Of a DNA stretch of 52,599 nucleotides, positions 10,634 to 22,960 are shown piece after piece. Position 1 is the stretch's first letter. Each line of letters opens with the position of its first letter. The DNA is from Vitrella brassicaformis. Its lineage: Eukaryota > Sar > Vitrellaceae. The stretch lies in assembly GCA_001179505.1 (NCBI GenBank), contig CDMY01000007.1:67045-119643 (forward strand), in the 5' to 3' direction. Both the position numbers and the translations under genes were made by a program. Under the pieces are notes generated by a model. The model was given only the letters and a program-made list of their open reading frames with translations. It was not told the DNA's origin and made no database searches.

Positions 10634-11756
10634 ATGTCCGACTTCTTTGACAAGTATCCCTGGGCGCTCTCCCGGTTGGACGGCCCTCACAGGATCAACC
10701 CTCGGAGGTTGGAGAACGAGTCACACTTGTCCATAGGCCCCTTCGGGGAACGGTTACCGCCACCTGATTCGCCACGCGCCATCGCGGAACGCCGTGAGTG
10801 ATCCACCCCACAGGACGCACCTTACTCCCTCTGGATCTTTCCCGCAATATATGAGCGATTGACTGTTTGGTTGCTGCAGATTATGGCGACTCGTTCCCGC
10901 CAAGTGCGCGAGATGCATGGGCCACAGCCCAGCGGATGAAGGTGACGACGCGCATGCGGCCCGGCTGGCTCGGCAACTCGGAGTTCATGGCCACCATGTG
11001 GGCGTCGATGGTCATGCCCGTGCTGCAGAGGGACGAGGACGACGAGCCCGTGCTCAAGTGGGTCGTCGGCGAGCAGCTCGTGCCCGCCAAATCGCTGTCT
11101 GAGGCGGACATCAGGCAGAGCTACATAGACGCCATCGTGCTGACGTCCCGTGGCCACAAGGACGCCGTGCCCCCCGATCAGGTGCACACTCTCCTGTTTC
11201 CCGAGTATTGGCAGAAGAAGGGCAAGGGCAAGGGCGGGGGCAAGGGGGGCAAGGCAGGCGGTGGTGGTGGCGGTGGTGGCGGTGGTGGGGATGGCGGGGG
11301 TGCTGCTGCAAAGGCTGCCGGTGCCTCTTCATCCTCATCTGCTGCCGCGGCTAGTGCTGCTGCTCCCGGTGCGTCCTCATCTGCGCTGGCCGATAGTGGT
11401 GGCAACGGTGCGGGCGATGGGGAGACGAAGAAAAAGAAGAGGAACAGACGCAAGAAGAAACAGAACACCCAGCAGGTGGGTGAGGTCCGGTGCGAGAGAG
11501 GGAGGAAATTGTGGGTGGTGTCATGCGACATGTTGTCTGTACTTGTCAGGTTGCCGAGGACTCTCAGCCATCCGCATCGGCCGGCGACTCGCAGCCATCG
11601 GCGCCAGAGCCAGCTGAGAGCCACTGGATCGTCTTAGGAGTGGTGCGTGAGTTAGCTGAAGTTCATCCAGGTCGCGTGTTGTGCAGGTGCAGTGCTTCAT
11701 GGTGCTTGGGGGGTGGGGTGCTGGTGACGTACCGACCGACCGACCGATGTGGATAA
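10634..11756 (+). CDS. Unknown protein with Gly-rich and Lys-rich tail
   Basis: Exons 10634-10793, 10880-11475 and 11550-11756 read as one frame of about 320 residues. The first exon gives MSDFFDKYPW, and residues about 50-165 form a compact, probably folded region (WATAQRMK ... MWASMVMPVLQRDEDDEP ... LLFPEYWQKKG) with no recognised family. It is followed by a run of about eleven glycines (near 11257-11289), an Ala/Ser stretch and KKKKRNRRKKK, a strong nuclear or RNA-binding type basic cluster. A further GTGCGT...GTGCAG intron of 45 bases at 11643-11687 would change the last residues, so the C terminus is uncertain. No signal peptide. Confidence 0.65.
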
Positions 11757-13783
11757 ATGTGTGTGCATGGCGATGGCGGGTGTGAGGGAGGGACAGGTTA
11801 GCTATTATCTGTGCATGCGACGGATGAGTCGATCAATCCATGTTTGGACAAATATATCAATGGCATCACAACCCAGCCAGTGTCATGTCATGTTACAAAA
11901 GTATCTTCCTTCTCTCCCTCCCTCCCTCCCTCCCTCCCTCGAGCATCCGACCGACGAACCAACGAACGAACGACAGACTCTCTCTGTAGTTTCCTTCCCC
12001 TCAAGAATCCTTCCTCTCTCATGCGCTTTGCATCGGCAGACACACCGGGAAGCAGCGGGACAGGCGAGGGCAACCGAACGGCTCAGATCGGCTGCCCTAG
12101 CCTAGCCTTCTGAAATCCGGTGCATCTGCTCTGCACGACGGCGCACACGAAGCAACGACTGAACTACATGATACATCGACGATACGTCATTCCCCCCCTC
12201 TGGGCGCTTGGCTTGGTTTCCGTCCTCCTGTGTTGCGCAAGCATAACACCCCATCGTCATCTGGCCATCGTGTTGCTTCGTGTACCGATGTGGTCGCCAA
12301 TTTGCGCACACAACAAGAAAAACGATCAACCCAGACAGCGAATTCCACCCTTTCCACTCTTTCGCTTTGCACTCGATCATCGCTGGCTCTCTCCTTCACC
12401 CTCTCGCTGCATTCGTTCACTCGTCCCTTCCGTCCGTCCCTCCCCTTTGCCTTGGGCAGCCTGGCCCTCTCCCTCTCTCTCTCACGGACATGCAGGTGTG
12501 TGCAACACAGACAGACAGAGACAGAGAGACAGACAGGTCGCCCAAAAAGACTTGCCCGCCTGGCCTGGATGGCACGTCGTTCCAGCCAGCGTCACATCCG
12601 TGTTTGGAGTGATGACGCAGACAGACAGACAGACAGGCAGGCAAAACCACAATCAGCCCTTCCACACCCCAACCCAGCCCACGGAGACGACAGACAGCCA
12701 GCCAGCCAGACGGACAGATGTACGTCCGGTAGGTATCTTCACCCACGACACGAAGGGATCGGATCAGGAAGCACAAGCATCCAATCCATGGCATGCACCA
12801 GCCAGGCAGCAGTTGGTTGGGTTCTCCCAGTCAGGTAGTCAGGTAGCAACAAGTATGAATCATTTACAGTGCATATGAATGCAGCGATGTTTGTCTCTGT
12901 GTGTGTGTGTGTGTGTGGTTGCGTTGTGTTGTGTGCATCCATCTACTCTACTAAGCAGTGAGGTAAGTACATGCATTGCAAGTGAGTGAGATGTGAGGCG
13001 AGATGAGATGAGATGAGATGAGATGAGAGTGCGATCGGTCGGTCGGTCGGCCGGTATGTAACCATGTGTGTGACGGGTGTGGTGTGATGACGGCACGGTC
13101 AGCCAGGTTAGTTAGAACAATGGCGCAAATCACTTTGACTCGCGCAGCCCCAGTCAGCCAGTCAGTCGAGGAGGACGTCACGTCCCTTGCTCAACGTCAT
13201 CGTCCTCTCCTCTCCTTCCCCCTTGCCCTTCGGGTCTTCCCTCTACTAGTAGCACACACCATGACATCCACACACACACGCACACACGCACTGGAGGGAG
13301 GGAGGGAGGGAGGCACATCAGTCACATTGGAAAAAGAACAAACGACGAGTCAAAAAAATCCGTTTGCCCAGTCATAGGTACAGGCCCCAGTCATTCTGTT
13401 GTGCATTTCTGCATCCACTGCATCCAGCCTGCCAGCCAGCCAGTCAGTCGTTGGTTCGGAAATCAATTTCTTGCGTCAGTCACGACAAAGTACTTGAAGA
13501 AAAAACAACGACAGAAAGAGAAAAAACAACCAACCCAGCAGCGTAGCATTCTTTGTGCACCCAGACAGACAGACAGACAGAGAGAAAGAGAGAGAGACAG
13601 CCAGCCGGGAGTGTGTGTGTTGAGTGTGTGTCTTGGTCCGACCATCCGTGAGACCAAAGAATCCATGGGTGGGCGAGTGAGTGAGTGACCCCCTCTCCTC
13701 CCTCCTCCCTCCCCCCTCCTTTCCCTTTAACATACGTACGTATGTATGTGTCGTGTTGACAGTACATACAGACATACAGGTGT
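11757..13783. other. Gene-free interval of simple repeats
   Basis: This stretch lies between the 3' ends of two convergent genes. It holds (CCCT)n at 11914-11940, GACAGACAGACA tracts near 12505-12535 and 12625-12640, (AGATG)n at 13001-13027, GGGAGGGAGGG near 13295 and GAGAGAGACAGACAG near 13565-13600. Frames through it translate to repeat strings only. No tRNA-like or other RNA gene was recognised. Confidence 0.6.
13001..13027. repeat. Pentanucleotide (AGATG)n tract
   Basis: Five full copies of AGATG plus a partial one lie in the gene-free interval. Nearby are GGTCGGTCGGTCGG and GTGTGTGT tracts. Confidence 0.85.
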
Positions 13784-16700
13784 CTAGCTGGCTGGCTGGC
13801 TGGCTGCGCGACGGATGGATGGATGGATGCCATCTAACCCGACCACCAGAACAACTGTCGCCTGCACACAGATCAGACACACACAGCACAAACAAAAGGG
13901 TACGTACGTCCACATGCCATGGATGCGCCCCGGTGGTTGGTTGGTTGGTTGGCCACTGACTGACTCACCCACCAGTTGAATGTGAAGGGAGGCGGCCACG
14001 GCCCGTCGTACGCCGGCAACGTCGCCGTGCCTCTCCCCCCACCAGCACTCTCACCCCTACTCTCCTCCCTCCCCTCTCCCTCTTGCTTGTCCACCTTGAC
14101 CCACTCATGTCCTAGAGAGCCGTCACCAGCAGCGTTGGTGGTGAACCTGACGCCCCTGCCCTCCTCTCTCTCCACCGGGCCTATGATCTCGAAGGTGTCC
14201 TGGTGGTGGTCCACACCCTGCTGCTGCTGCTGGTGGTGGTGCATGTGTGGGTTGCGTGATGACGAGCGTGACGAGAGCGGCAGGGCGGCGGAGCGGGTGA
14301 CGTGTGGCACGTGGGGTGGCTGGTCCTCCTCGGGGATGGGGGGCGTCACGATCGTGTCGGGCAGAGTGTCATCAGACGGCTGCACGCACAAACCTGCAAC
14401 AAGGAAGGACGGATCAGGCAGGCGACAAGCCATTGTCTGTCTGGTGGTCGCAGTGTGTGCCCTCGCGGCTTGCCTTGCCCACCTACCTTGTCCCACAGGG
14501 TGCTGGCCCTCCTCGATTTCGATCTCCTCCCTATTTTCCTCCTCCTTGCCCCCATCAGCCGCCCCCTCACATGCGTCCACAGCCTCAGAAGCAGCAGCTG
14601 CTGCTGCGGCACCAACACTGACCTCTCCCTCCCCCTCCCCCTCGCCGTTGGCCATGCGCGACGAAGACGACGACTCGAGTGCGCGCAGCTCCTGCAGCTG
14701 TGAGGGGCCCAGGTTGATGACGGGCGTCTTGCGTCGGCCCCGCACCCGCAGCTGGCGCAGCTGACGTCGCACAGGGTTGTAGAACTCGGGGTCCGATCGG
14801 TACAGCTCGTCGCGCCGCTCGTCCACCATCCCCGCCGTCTGTGGGTCGAACGACACAACGGGGGGCGGCTCACGGGATGCAGAGCCTGGTGGCACACACG
14901 CCCAACACAATAAATGACATTGGTGAGTATGGGTGGGTGGGTGGATGGATGGCCTACTTGCGGCAGCAGCGGCCGAGGTGTCGGATGTGCCCAGGCTGAG
15001 TGCCTGCAGCTCCGCCAGTTGGTCGGGTGAAAGTGGCGGTGGTCCGGTGTTCTTGCGTGTGCGGATGCGCTGGAACCTGACTTGCTGGCGGCTGGGGGCG
15101 TCGAACGAGTCGTCGTTGCCGATCTCCACGGGCGGGTGAGTCGAGATGGACGCGCGACGACGGGCGTCCGTACCTGAACCAAGGAAGAGCCAACCAAAAC
15201 ACATACATGCAACATGAGACAGACGGGCCGCCTGTTATCTCTGTTGTCTCTGCCGACTGACCTCCTGTGTCGGCGGTGCTGGGTTCTCCAGCAGCAGCAG
15301 CAGCCGCAGCAGCAGCGGACATCATGTCGCCCCGTGCGCTGGCCGCTCCCTGCAGCTGCCGCTGGCGCTGCTGCTCCTCCTCGCTGTAGTAGTGGTAGAA
15401 CTCGTTCCGCAGCTCAGCCAACTCGGACTCGCTCAAGCGCACGTACCCTGTCTTCTTGCGACGACGACACAACTCTTGCCGCCGGCGGCGGCGGTCCGGA
15501 TCGTCGAACGCACTTGTGTCGTCGGGGCCCAGCACGGACGGCGAGCCCTCGGTGAACGACACCTTCCTCGGTATGCCCCCATCGCACTCGGGTGGTCGCA
15601 GCTCAGCCGCGGCCGCTGCTGCAGCCGATGTGCTGGTGCTCTCGGCCATGGGAGTGCTCATGTCGGCGTCGCAGCACATGAGGTCGCGCAGCTCAGCCCG
15701 CTGCTCGGGGGAGAGGGGGGTGACACCTGTCTTCTTGCGCCCCCGGATCATGCGGGCGCGGAGGTCCCGGCGGTCGGGGTGGTAGAAGTCGGCATCTGGC
15801 TCGCCGTCCTCGCCCGCCTGCTGGGAGGGGCCGAATGACACGTTCTTGCCGTTCTTGCCGACACGGCGGTCACGGTCACGGTCGCGGCCTCCGGGGGGAC
15901 TCAAACCGGGTGGTCGGTGGCGCATGTATGGGTAGGGGTCGTGGTGCTCGTCTGAGGCTGTGAGGTCGTCTTCTGTGGGTGCGAACGCCGCCTGCAGCTC
16001 CTCCAGCTGGTCGGCCGTGAGCCGCGTGACGCCAGTCCTCTTGCGCGACCGGATGAGCTCGCTGCGGCGCTCGCGCCGCTCCGAGCTGAAGAAATCGTCA
16101 TTGTCGTTGTCGTCCTCGTCGGTGTGCAGCCGTCGGTCCTCAAATGACACGTGGCGGCGCAGTGTGGCGCCCAGGTCCGAGTGGCGGTTGGTGGACTGAG
16201 TCGATGTACCTTGCCGGTGGTCGCCCACCCGGTCGTCAGCCCGCATGGGGGGCGACAGAATGCTAACGGTGGCGCTCGCCGTGGCCGACGAGGGGGACCC
16301 CTCATCGTCACCATCCCGGCCACCCAACCCATGACCCATCTCGGATGGGCTCGAGAGGTCGCTGCTGCCCGCGGATTTCTTGGATCGGAGCGCGCTGAGG
16401 ACGGGCAGCGTGAGGGGTGGGGGGTTGCGCAGGGTGGGGAGGCCACTGTCCTTGGATGTGCTGTGCTGGAGGGAGCTGGTGCGGCTCATGAGGGACCGGC
16501 GCCTTCGGAGCCGGTTGCGAACCACGCGCTTGCGCTCCTGCGGGTTCGGTGTGCGCATTTCCTCGTCGTCGCTGCAGGAGCCCTTCTCGGAGAGGCCGAA
16601 GGACGAACGGGACGATAGGGACAGGGCGGGGGAGGGAGCCTCAGCTCCTTCAATGAAGTGGCGAGTCGTAGAAAGAGCTGCACACACACACAACGCAACA

Positions 16701-17082
16701 CACAACCAACACGTGGAGAAAGAAGTAGTCATCAGCCCAGCTGGCCCCCGTGTCTGTCTGTGTCTGCGTGTCTCGCTCGCTCACTTGATGTGCTGCCCAG
16801 GTCCAGGATGTGCCTCACGGCCTGTCCATATTGCTTCTTGAGCTCGTCAGCCGAAGGCGCCCGTGGGAAGAGGCTGTCAATGTCGTCCGAGTCGTCGTCC
16901 ATGCTCGAGTAGCAGCTGCCCCACTGGTAGCGGGGACTGAGCACCTCATACGACTCGCGAATCACCTCCTCTTGGAACCGCACGTGCTTGGTGGAGGACG
17001 GTTCGGGACCCTTGGACATAGGGTGGATCGGGTGGGGGTCAGGGGAGTCACACTCGGGCAAAGGACAGCTGCTGTTGGCCAT
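13784..17082 (-). CDS. Five-repeat protein with multiple RVxF-like motifs (unknown family)
   Basis: Six exons (17082-16785, 16677-15262, 15173-14958, 14885-14487, 14393-13969, 13861-13784) give 943 residues; the last small exon is uncertain, and reading on from 13969 would end at 13873 instead. Most of the protein looks disordered. Five units share a layout: [K/R]xVSF, an acidic spacer, F-[YFD], Arg-rich helix, R-x-RKKTG, then L[ST]xxQLxEL[RQ]. They sit at about 16156-15984, 15847-15676, 15568-15388, 15126-14994 and 14862-14670. Canonical RVxF-type protein phosphatase 1 docking motifs occur at residues 32 (KHVRF), 274 (RHVSF), 377 (KNVSF), 470 (RKVSF) and 856 (RGVRF); degenerate ones at 601 (QQVRF) and 652 (PVVSF). 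There is no signal peptide or catalytic domain. A scaffold or phosphatase-targeting role is inference only. Confidence 0.78.
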
Positions 17083-17380
17083 GTGGTGTGAGCGAGAGGG
17101 AGAGAAATGAGCGTGACGAACGCGTATCGGTAACGCCTATGTTGACTGGTTGGTTCCTTTCAACTCGAAAGCACCGGGGACGTCTTCAAAGTGACAAGAC
17201 AACATCCTAACGATCGCTCCGCTTGTTTCAGTTTGGTTTCGGATGTACCGATCCACCTCTCTCCACTCTTCAAGCTCGCAGGCGTCAGGCCGGCTAGGGT
17301 GCTCCATGAAAGCTCGCAGCTCGGCCCGTGAAACGGCTCTCTCGAGCTTGGCCCCCTGAGTGCAGCTTTCGCAGGTGAGG
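17083..17380. promoter_or_regulatory. Head-to-head region, repeat protein / acyltransferase
   Basis: These 298 non-repetitive bases separate the start codons of the repeat protein (minus) and the acyltransferase (plus). Both promoters and 5' leaders must fit here. A minus-strand open frame crosses it but overlaps the acyltransferase leader and is not called. Confidence 0.4.
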
Positions 17381-19358
17381 ATGAAGCCATCGCTGCTTGC
17401 ATCTACCACGCTCGTCGCCTTTTTTACCTCTCCCACCCACTCACATGCCCACCTCGAGGGTGCGAGGACAGCGTCGGCGTTCATTCCCGTGACGCCCAGC
17501 AGCTTCATTCGCAGACGGGCGGCGCTCTTCCATCCGAAGGCAGAGATCCGGCGAAAAGGTGATCTGTTCGCGACAGCTCCGAGCGATGTTTCTGCAACGA
17601 GGCCGCCTGCCTTTGCCGGGGGTCTTCGGCAAGCGCTCAAGACGGAGCCGGCCTCGCGTGTGGTGGGTGTGCTTCAAGCCATCGTGTGGCGGTTTCCGCG
17701 GGAAATCGGGCGGTTCATCTATCACCCGGTGCTGTTCAAGGTGAGCGCTGTGTCTTTGGTGACGGGCCTGCTGACCAAGGCGTTCCGCATGAACGAGTCG
17801 CTTGACACGCTCAAGAAGGACCAGGAGGAGGGCAAGACGGCGAGGGGGGAGCGGTTCCTGAAGGTGGCTGGGCGGTATGTGACGCCTTTGGGAGTGCTGT
17901 GGACGGCTTTGGCGTTTGTGTGGGCGCTTTGGTGGTACCCCTTGCTGCTGGCGTCGTGGCTGTTTTCGATGGCATTTGACCGCGACAGGCGCCGGCTGGT
18001 CGACTGGGTGGTGCAAAACTGGGCCAGATGCGTCATGGTCAACATGACCTATCAAGTCAAGGTGGACAGACAAGACAGGGAGAGAGGGCAAAACGAGACG
18101 ACGACATGTTGTGCCTGGTGTGTGTGTGTAGGTGACGGGTTTGGCCAACCTGCCCCCTCCCGGCGAGAACGCCCTGTATGTGCCCAATCACACGTCGTTC
18201 CTCGACATCATGACGCTGTCGGCATACCTGCCGGCACGCGCAAAGTACATTTCCAAGGCGGAAATACTCAACATTCCTCTCATCGGTACCGTACGCACAA
18301 GCCAGCCCACGTACCGTACCCACACACATGGTGAGAGCTTATGAGTGAGTGTGTGTGGGTATTTGTGTGCAGGTTGGGCGATGCGAATGGCGGCGCACAT
18401 CGCCATCCGTCGCGGCGACCGTCGGAGTCAGCTGCAGACCTTCAGGGAGGCCGTCGACTCACTCAAGAAGGGAAACAGCCTCATTGCATTCGCCGAAGTC
18501 AGTGAAACGGACAGAGCGAAGACAGAAACAACAGAATCTAGGGGTGGTTTGTCCCTCCCTTTTCGTGTGATGGTTCATTGCAGGAGACCCGCAGTGTCGA
18601 CGGCAGGCTCCGACGGCTCAAGCCTGGCACACTGAGGTAAACAAACAAACACCCGTAGCTAATGGCACGCATATCATATCATATCCACCGTGGATATGGG
18701 TGCTGTTTCCTTCCCACTCCCTCCCTCCTCTCCTTTCAGGATGGCTCAGAAGGCGGGTACCAAGGTGATCCCGGTGTCGCTGTGCGGCGTGCACAAGTGG
18801 TACCCCCAACGCGCATGGGTGCCACTGGGCATACCGGAAGGCGTCACCTTACACCTGCACCCACCCATCGACCCCACTGGTGGGTGCGTAAAGTCAACCT
18901 CCCCATGGCATGCAAGCCAAGCCATCAAAAGATAGCTATCCTTCCGTCTATCAGGTCGTGACGTCGATGACCTTCTGGACGAGGTGGCCACCGCCATCAA
19001 CAGCGGCCTGCCGTCAGACCAGCGGGCGAGGTACCTCGAGGAGCAGCCAGACACTGAACCACAAGCAGAGGCAGGTGCTACCGCCACTGACACACGAACA
19101 AAACCAGAAGGAGAGACCACATCCACACCCACATCCACTGCCCCAACAGCTACCTCAGCATCCAGCACCCCAGCTGATCATGCGCAAGTGAGGCTGCCCG
19201 CCGTGTCCCTGTCAGCCAACGATAGCAGAAGCTCGGCCAAGGAGAATGCAGCGGCAGTTGAGGAGCCTCAGGCCGCGCAAGGCTCTCTCGTATCCATGAT
19301 GGGTGGCGGTGGCGGGGGTGGGGGTGGTGGAGGCGGGTTGATGTTCGATTTCAACTGA
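17381..19358 (+). CDS. Plastid-type 1-acyl-glycerol-3-phosphate acyltransferase (PlsC family)
   Basis: Six exons (17381-18061, 18132-18285, 18373-18497, 18584-18636, 18740-18879, 18955-19358) give 518 residues. PlsC enzymes add the second acyl chain to lysophosphatidic acid, making phosphatidic acid. The acceptor/catalytic motif NHTSFLD has the H-x4-D pair (H247, D252). KAEILNIPLIGWAMR and KVIPVSLCG are the other family blocks. The third block reads FAEETRS (residues 318-324) instead of the usual FPEGTRS. The N terminus has a signal-peptide-like segment, then TASAFIPV and an Arg/Ser-rich stretch, the two-part leader with an ASAF-type cleavage site used for complex red plastids. A hydrophobic region lies at about 165-195, and the tail is long, Thr/Pro-rich and ends in polyglycine. 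I infer lipid synthesis in the plastid. Confidence 0.85.
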
Positions 19359-22300
19359 TGGACTGACGGCTGACAGTGAGGGAGGGATGTGCCAGCAATG
19401 CATGCGGATGGAGACACATGATGATTTCGATCATTTTTCGCCTTGTCTCTTGTGTGACGAGAGTTTTTGGTGATGACATGTTGAACCTCTCAGTGGGCTG
19501 CAGGACATGGACAACCTCACGCGCACACTCGCTGGCTTCGATGCTGTCCATGTCCAGCAGCTTATCGAGGGGTTCAACATCTGTGATCGATTCGGGTCGT
19601 CGGTTTTGGAGCGCTAGTAGGCAGAATGGGAGGACGATGCGAGTCATGCGATCGATGGATGGATGGATGGACTATTTTGTCGCGCATGGGCGCGAGTGAG
19701 TGCGTGTGAGGGCGTGTGTGGAGTCGTTACAACCACCCTGGCCAGAGTGGTAATAATGCGATAGTTATCATCATGACTCGTACGTATGTGTCTGCAGCAG
19801 GCACTGATACAGGCAGGCAGGCAGGCAGGCCACCAAGAACGAGCGGTAAGGATAGCAAGCAGCATGTAGGAATTTGTGACGACAACATTACACTCATCCA
19901 TCCATCCATCCAGAAGGTTGAAACTGACACAAACGCACCACACACAGCACAGCAGAGAGGCAGGCAGATACAGGCAGGCAGGCGGGAAGGCGTCATAGCA
20001 TAGCAGCAGCTGAGGCCAGTCAATTAGCAGTGAGTGAGTGAGTCGTTGGTTGTGTTCAATCAACAGCGGCGAGGGAGGGAGTGAGCGAGTGGGTTTGTTC
20101 CAATCCAGCACGCCACACCCCAGACCCAACACCTCACCCCACACACCAAACATGATATCAGTCAGTGGTGCTCCTTCCTCCCCATCTCCCCCCTCCCTCC
20201 TTCCTCCTCCCTCTCTCCATCCATCCATCGCTTACGTAGAGAGCGAGACAGACACACGGGCCCCGGACGTGGCGAGCATGTGGGAAAATCGGGCAGCCAG
20301 CCATTCGCCGTGTGTGTCACCCACCAGGTGGTGTCTCCGTGTGTGTGTGTGTGGCCATTCCCATGTCAAGGCAAGCAGGAGAAGAAAAGAACCCAACCCG
20401 CCTCAAAAATGAAATGTATGAAATGTATGTGGTTCTTTCGGCTGGCTCCTCTCCTATGCTGGATGGATGACGTTGGTATGCCTGCCTGGATGGCCGGCCG
20501 CTGACTGACTGCAGAGAGAAAAAAGACTTACTTATGTGCGAGGGAGTTGAGAGCCGCCGACGGCAGCTAGCCACAACACCCCCTCCCTGTCTCTCTCGTC
20601 GGGTGAATATGTGACATTCACACCCCCAGCCACGACCAATCAGATGAACAGGCCCCGCTCCGTCCCCACTGCCCAGAAGTGAAGTCCGCAGAGCGATTCT
20701 CTGACCGACCATGACCGACCGAATTGACAAACACCCGACGGCCCCCCCATCCGCCCACCCGCTCCCCCCCTCCATCCATCCACCATCCATCCATCCGCAG
20801 AAAAACAACGAGGCGGCGGATATACACATCTCATATACAGCGACCAAACCTGACCTAGAGAGAAGGAGACAGAGGGAGGGAGGGAGGGAGGGAGGAGGGA
20901 GCGAGGGCAGCATTCGCTCGTCCGTCTTGTCTGTCTACATGACGCCTTCATGCCTGTCTGCCTGCCTGCCTGCCAGCAAGGGTGCGCCTGCCGTGTGAGC
21001 GATTAATTAGAGTGCGTGTGTCGTGTGTGTGTGCCGAAAGAAGAAGGGACGGTGGGTGGGGAAGGGTGGGTGGGTGGGCTGGGCGTGATGTCGGTGTCAG
21101 GCGCCTGTTCTAAAGCCGACAGGATGTGGCACCCCACACACACACATCAGACAGACAGACTGCACACTCAGGCACCCAGGCGGGCCGGCCGGGACACGGC
21201 ACGGCCCGACACGGGCACACGCACGCACATCAAGTCGGTCCGCCTGTCTGCCGGTACCCCTCTCTCTCTCTCTCTCTCTCTCCCTCTCTGTGTCTGCACT
21301 GCACCCGCTCGCACGCTGCACACGAAGGCATAAGGCACGAAAGCATCCATCCAGGAAAGGTCGGTGCGTTGGTTGCCGGTCCGGTAAGTACATCTGGTCC
21401 TCTTCTCTCGTCTGTCTAACTGTGTACAAGAGGGTGATCCACACACAAATCAGTCAGTCAGCGTCAAGTAGTCTCAACAAGCAGTGGCCAGTCAGTTGCC
21501 GAGTCAGTCAGTGGTGCCACTGTGTGTGTGTGTGCGTGTGTGCATGCGTGTGTGTGTGTGTCATTCTGCTCTCCGCAGCTAGCTGTGTACATTTGGCGGG
21601 CAGGGCCGCCTCTCTGTGTGTCGGTCGGTCTTTCTTTCCCGCCCTCCCAGGAACCGACCGATAGGGGTGAGTGAGTGGTTAAGTGGTTTAGGTGTACAAT
21701 CAGTCAACAACAACTGTCCGGTGTGCAGTGTGTTTGCTCAGTGGCGTGTGTGTGTGTGTGGTCCCCCCATCCATCCACCCTTCTTACGGCTAAACCACCA
21801 TCCATCCACCAACACACACACACGAACACACGCACACACACATGGGGGCGTTTGCAGACGGACAGACGGACAGGCAGACAGACAGACGGAGGGAGGGAGA
21901 GGGAGGGGGGCGAGGGAGGGAGGGGTGGGTGGGTGGGTGGATGTGTCATCCGCTAGGTAGTTACGATAGAGCCAGCCAGGGTGAGTGTGTGTATGCGTGT
22001 GTGTGTATTACGATAGACAGACAGACACACACACACACACATGAATGGTCAATATGAAGACACCCACACATCCACCCACTCACAGATGTACAGGCCGACG
22101 GACAGACAGACGGACGGGCGGGCGAGAAAAAGAAGGCGGCGCGGCAAGCCAAGCCACTCGTGCGTGAGAGCGGTGCCTGCCAGCCAGTGGGTGGGTGTGG
22201 TTTGCTGTCCTGGTGTGTCTGGTCTGTCGTGTGTTGTGTGTGATGCCATCCATCCCTGTCCACTCAGAGGCGGGTTTCCACCATCGAGCGAACAGTGAGT

Positions 22301-22960
22301 GAGCGGTCATTTCGCAAGCAAGCAAACAGCCGGCCAGCCACGCGCAACGCAACACAACACAACACAAGGCAAGGCACCACGGGACGGACGGCAGAAAAAA
22401 GGGTGGTCAGCAAGACAAGAAAGAAAAATCGGTCTGTCTGTCTGTCTGTGTGTCGTCGGTGTGTTGTGTGTCGTGTGTGATGTGCCGTTGTGCGGTGTGA
22501 TGCCCTTCTGTCTGTCTGTGTGTCTGTGTGTCGGTGAATGAGCGGTATCCTCTTCTTCTTTTCTACAATCAATGAGGGTTATTGCCCGGCTGCCTGGCGA
22601 GTGGATGGCATGCGATTGATGGTGGAGAGAGAGGGGGTGAGGCCGTGCACGGGCCCACCCCCCACACCACCACCACCACCGACACATCCCCTTGACGCAC
22701 CAGGCAGGACGGACAGTGTCCAATTCAGCTAGGCTCGTCACCAATCAGTCAGTCAGTCAGCCAACTGCCCATCCATCCATCCATCCAGGAAATAAGCACA
22801 TACACTCAAACAAACAACAACGGCCATCCAGTCAGTCGGCAGGCAGGCAGGCAGGGGAGAGAGAGGGAGGGAGGGAGGGAGGGAGGGACAGAGAGGGAGA
22901 GAGAGAGAGTTCTAAAACAGATGGATGGCCCAACCCACCGACCAACCAACCAACCAAGCC
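19359..22960. other. Gene-free interval of simple repeats
   Basis: About 3.6 kb up to the assembly gap, densely packed with GGCAGGCAGG, CATCCATCC, GGGAGGGAGG (20875-20895, 22866-22887), (TC)n (21260-21283), GACAGACAGACGG and GTGTGT tracts. Non-repetitive pockets (for example 19440-19640) show no protein-like frame. It may hold untranslated regions or non-coding transcripts that I cannot recognise. Confidence 0.55.

Noticed and set aside
12505-12650. Regular GACAGACAGACAG units considered as a CRISPR-like array
   Set aside because: Plain tetranucleotide microsatellites without spacers, in a eukaryotic context.
12120-12878. A 252-residue plus-strand frame
   Set aside because: The composition is Ser/Arg/Pro/Gln from GACAGACA, CCTCTCTC and GCCAGCCA tracts. 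All three frames stay open here, a sign of repeat rather than coding sequence.
17137-17640. A 167-residue minus-strand open frame between the repeat protein and the acyltransferase, with a C-x2-C and ACELEEWREVDRYIRNQ
   Set aside because: More than half of it is antisense to the well-supported acyltransferase leader, and the rest occupies the only promoter space of two genes. In such GC-rich DNA an open frame of this length is expected by chance.
19644-20912. Several 100-200 residue minus-strand frames rich in Pro, Ser, Trp, Met, Asp and Gly
   Set aside because: They consist of translated CCTCC, ATCC and GGGA repeats and have no recognisable protein features.
21260-21283. (TC)n tract considered as a promoter element
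   Set aside because: No gene starts nearby and similar tracts occur throughout introns.
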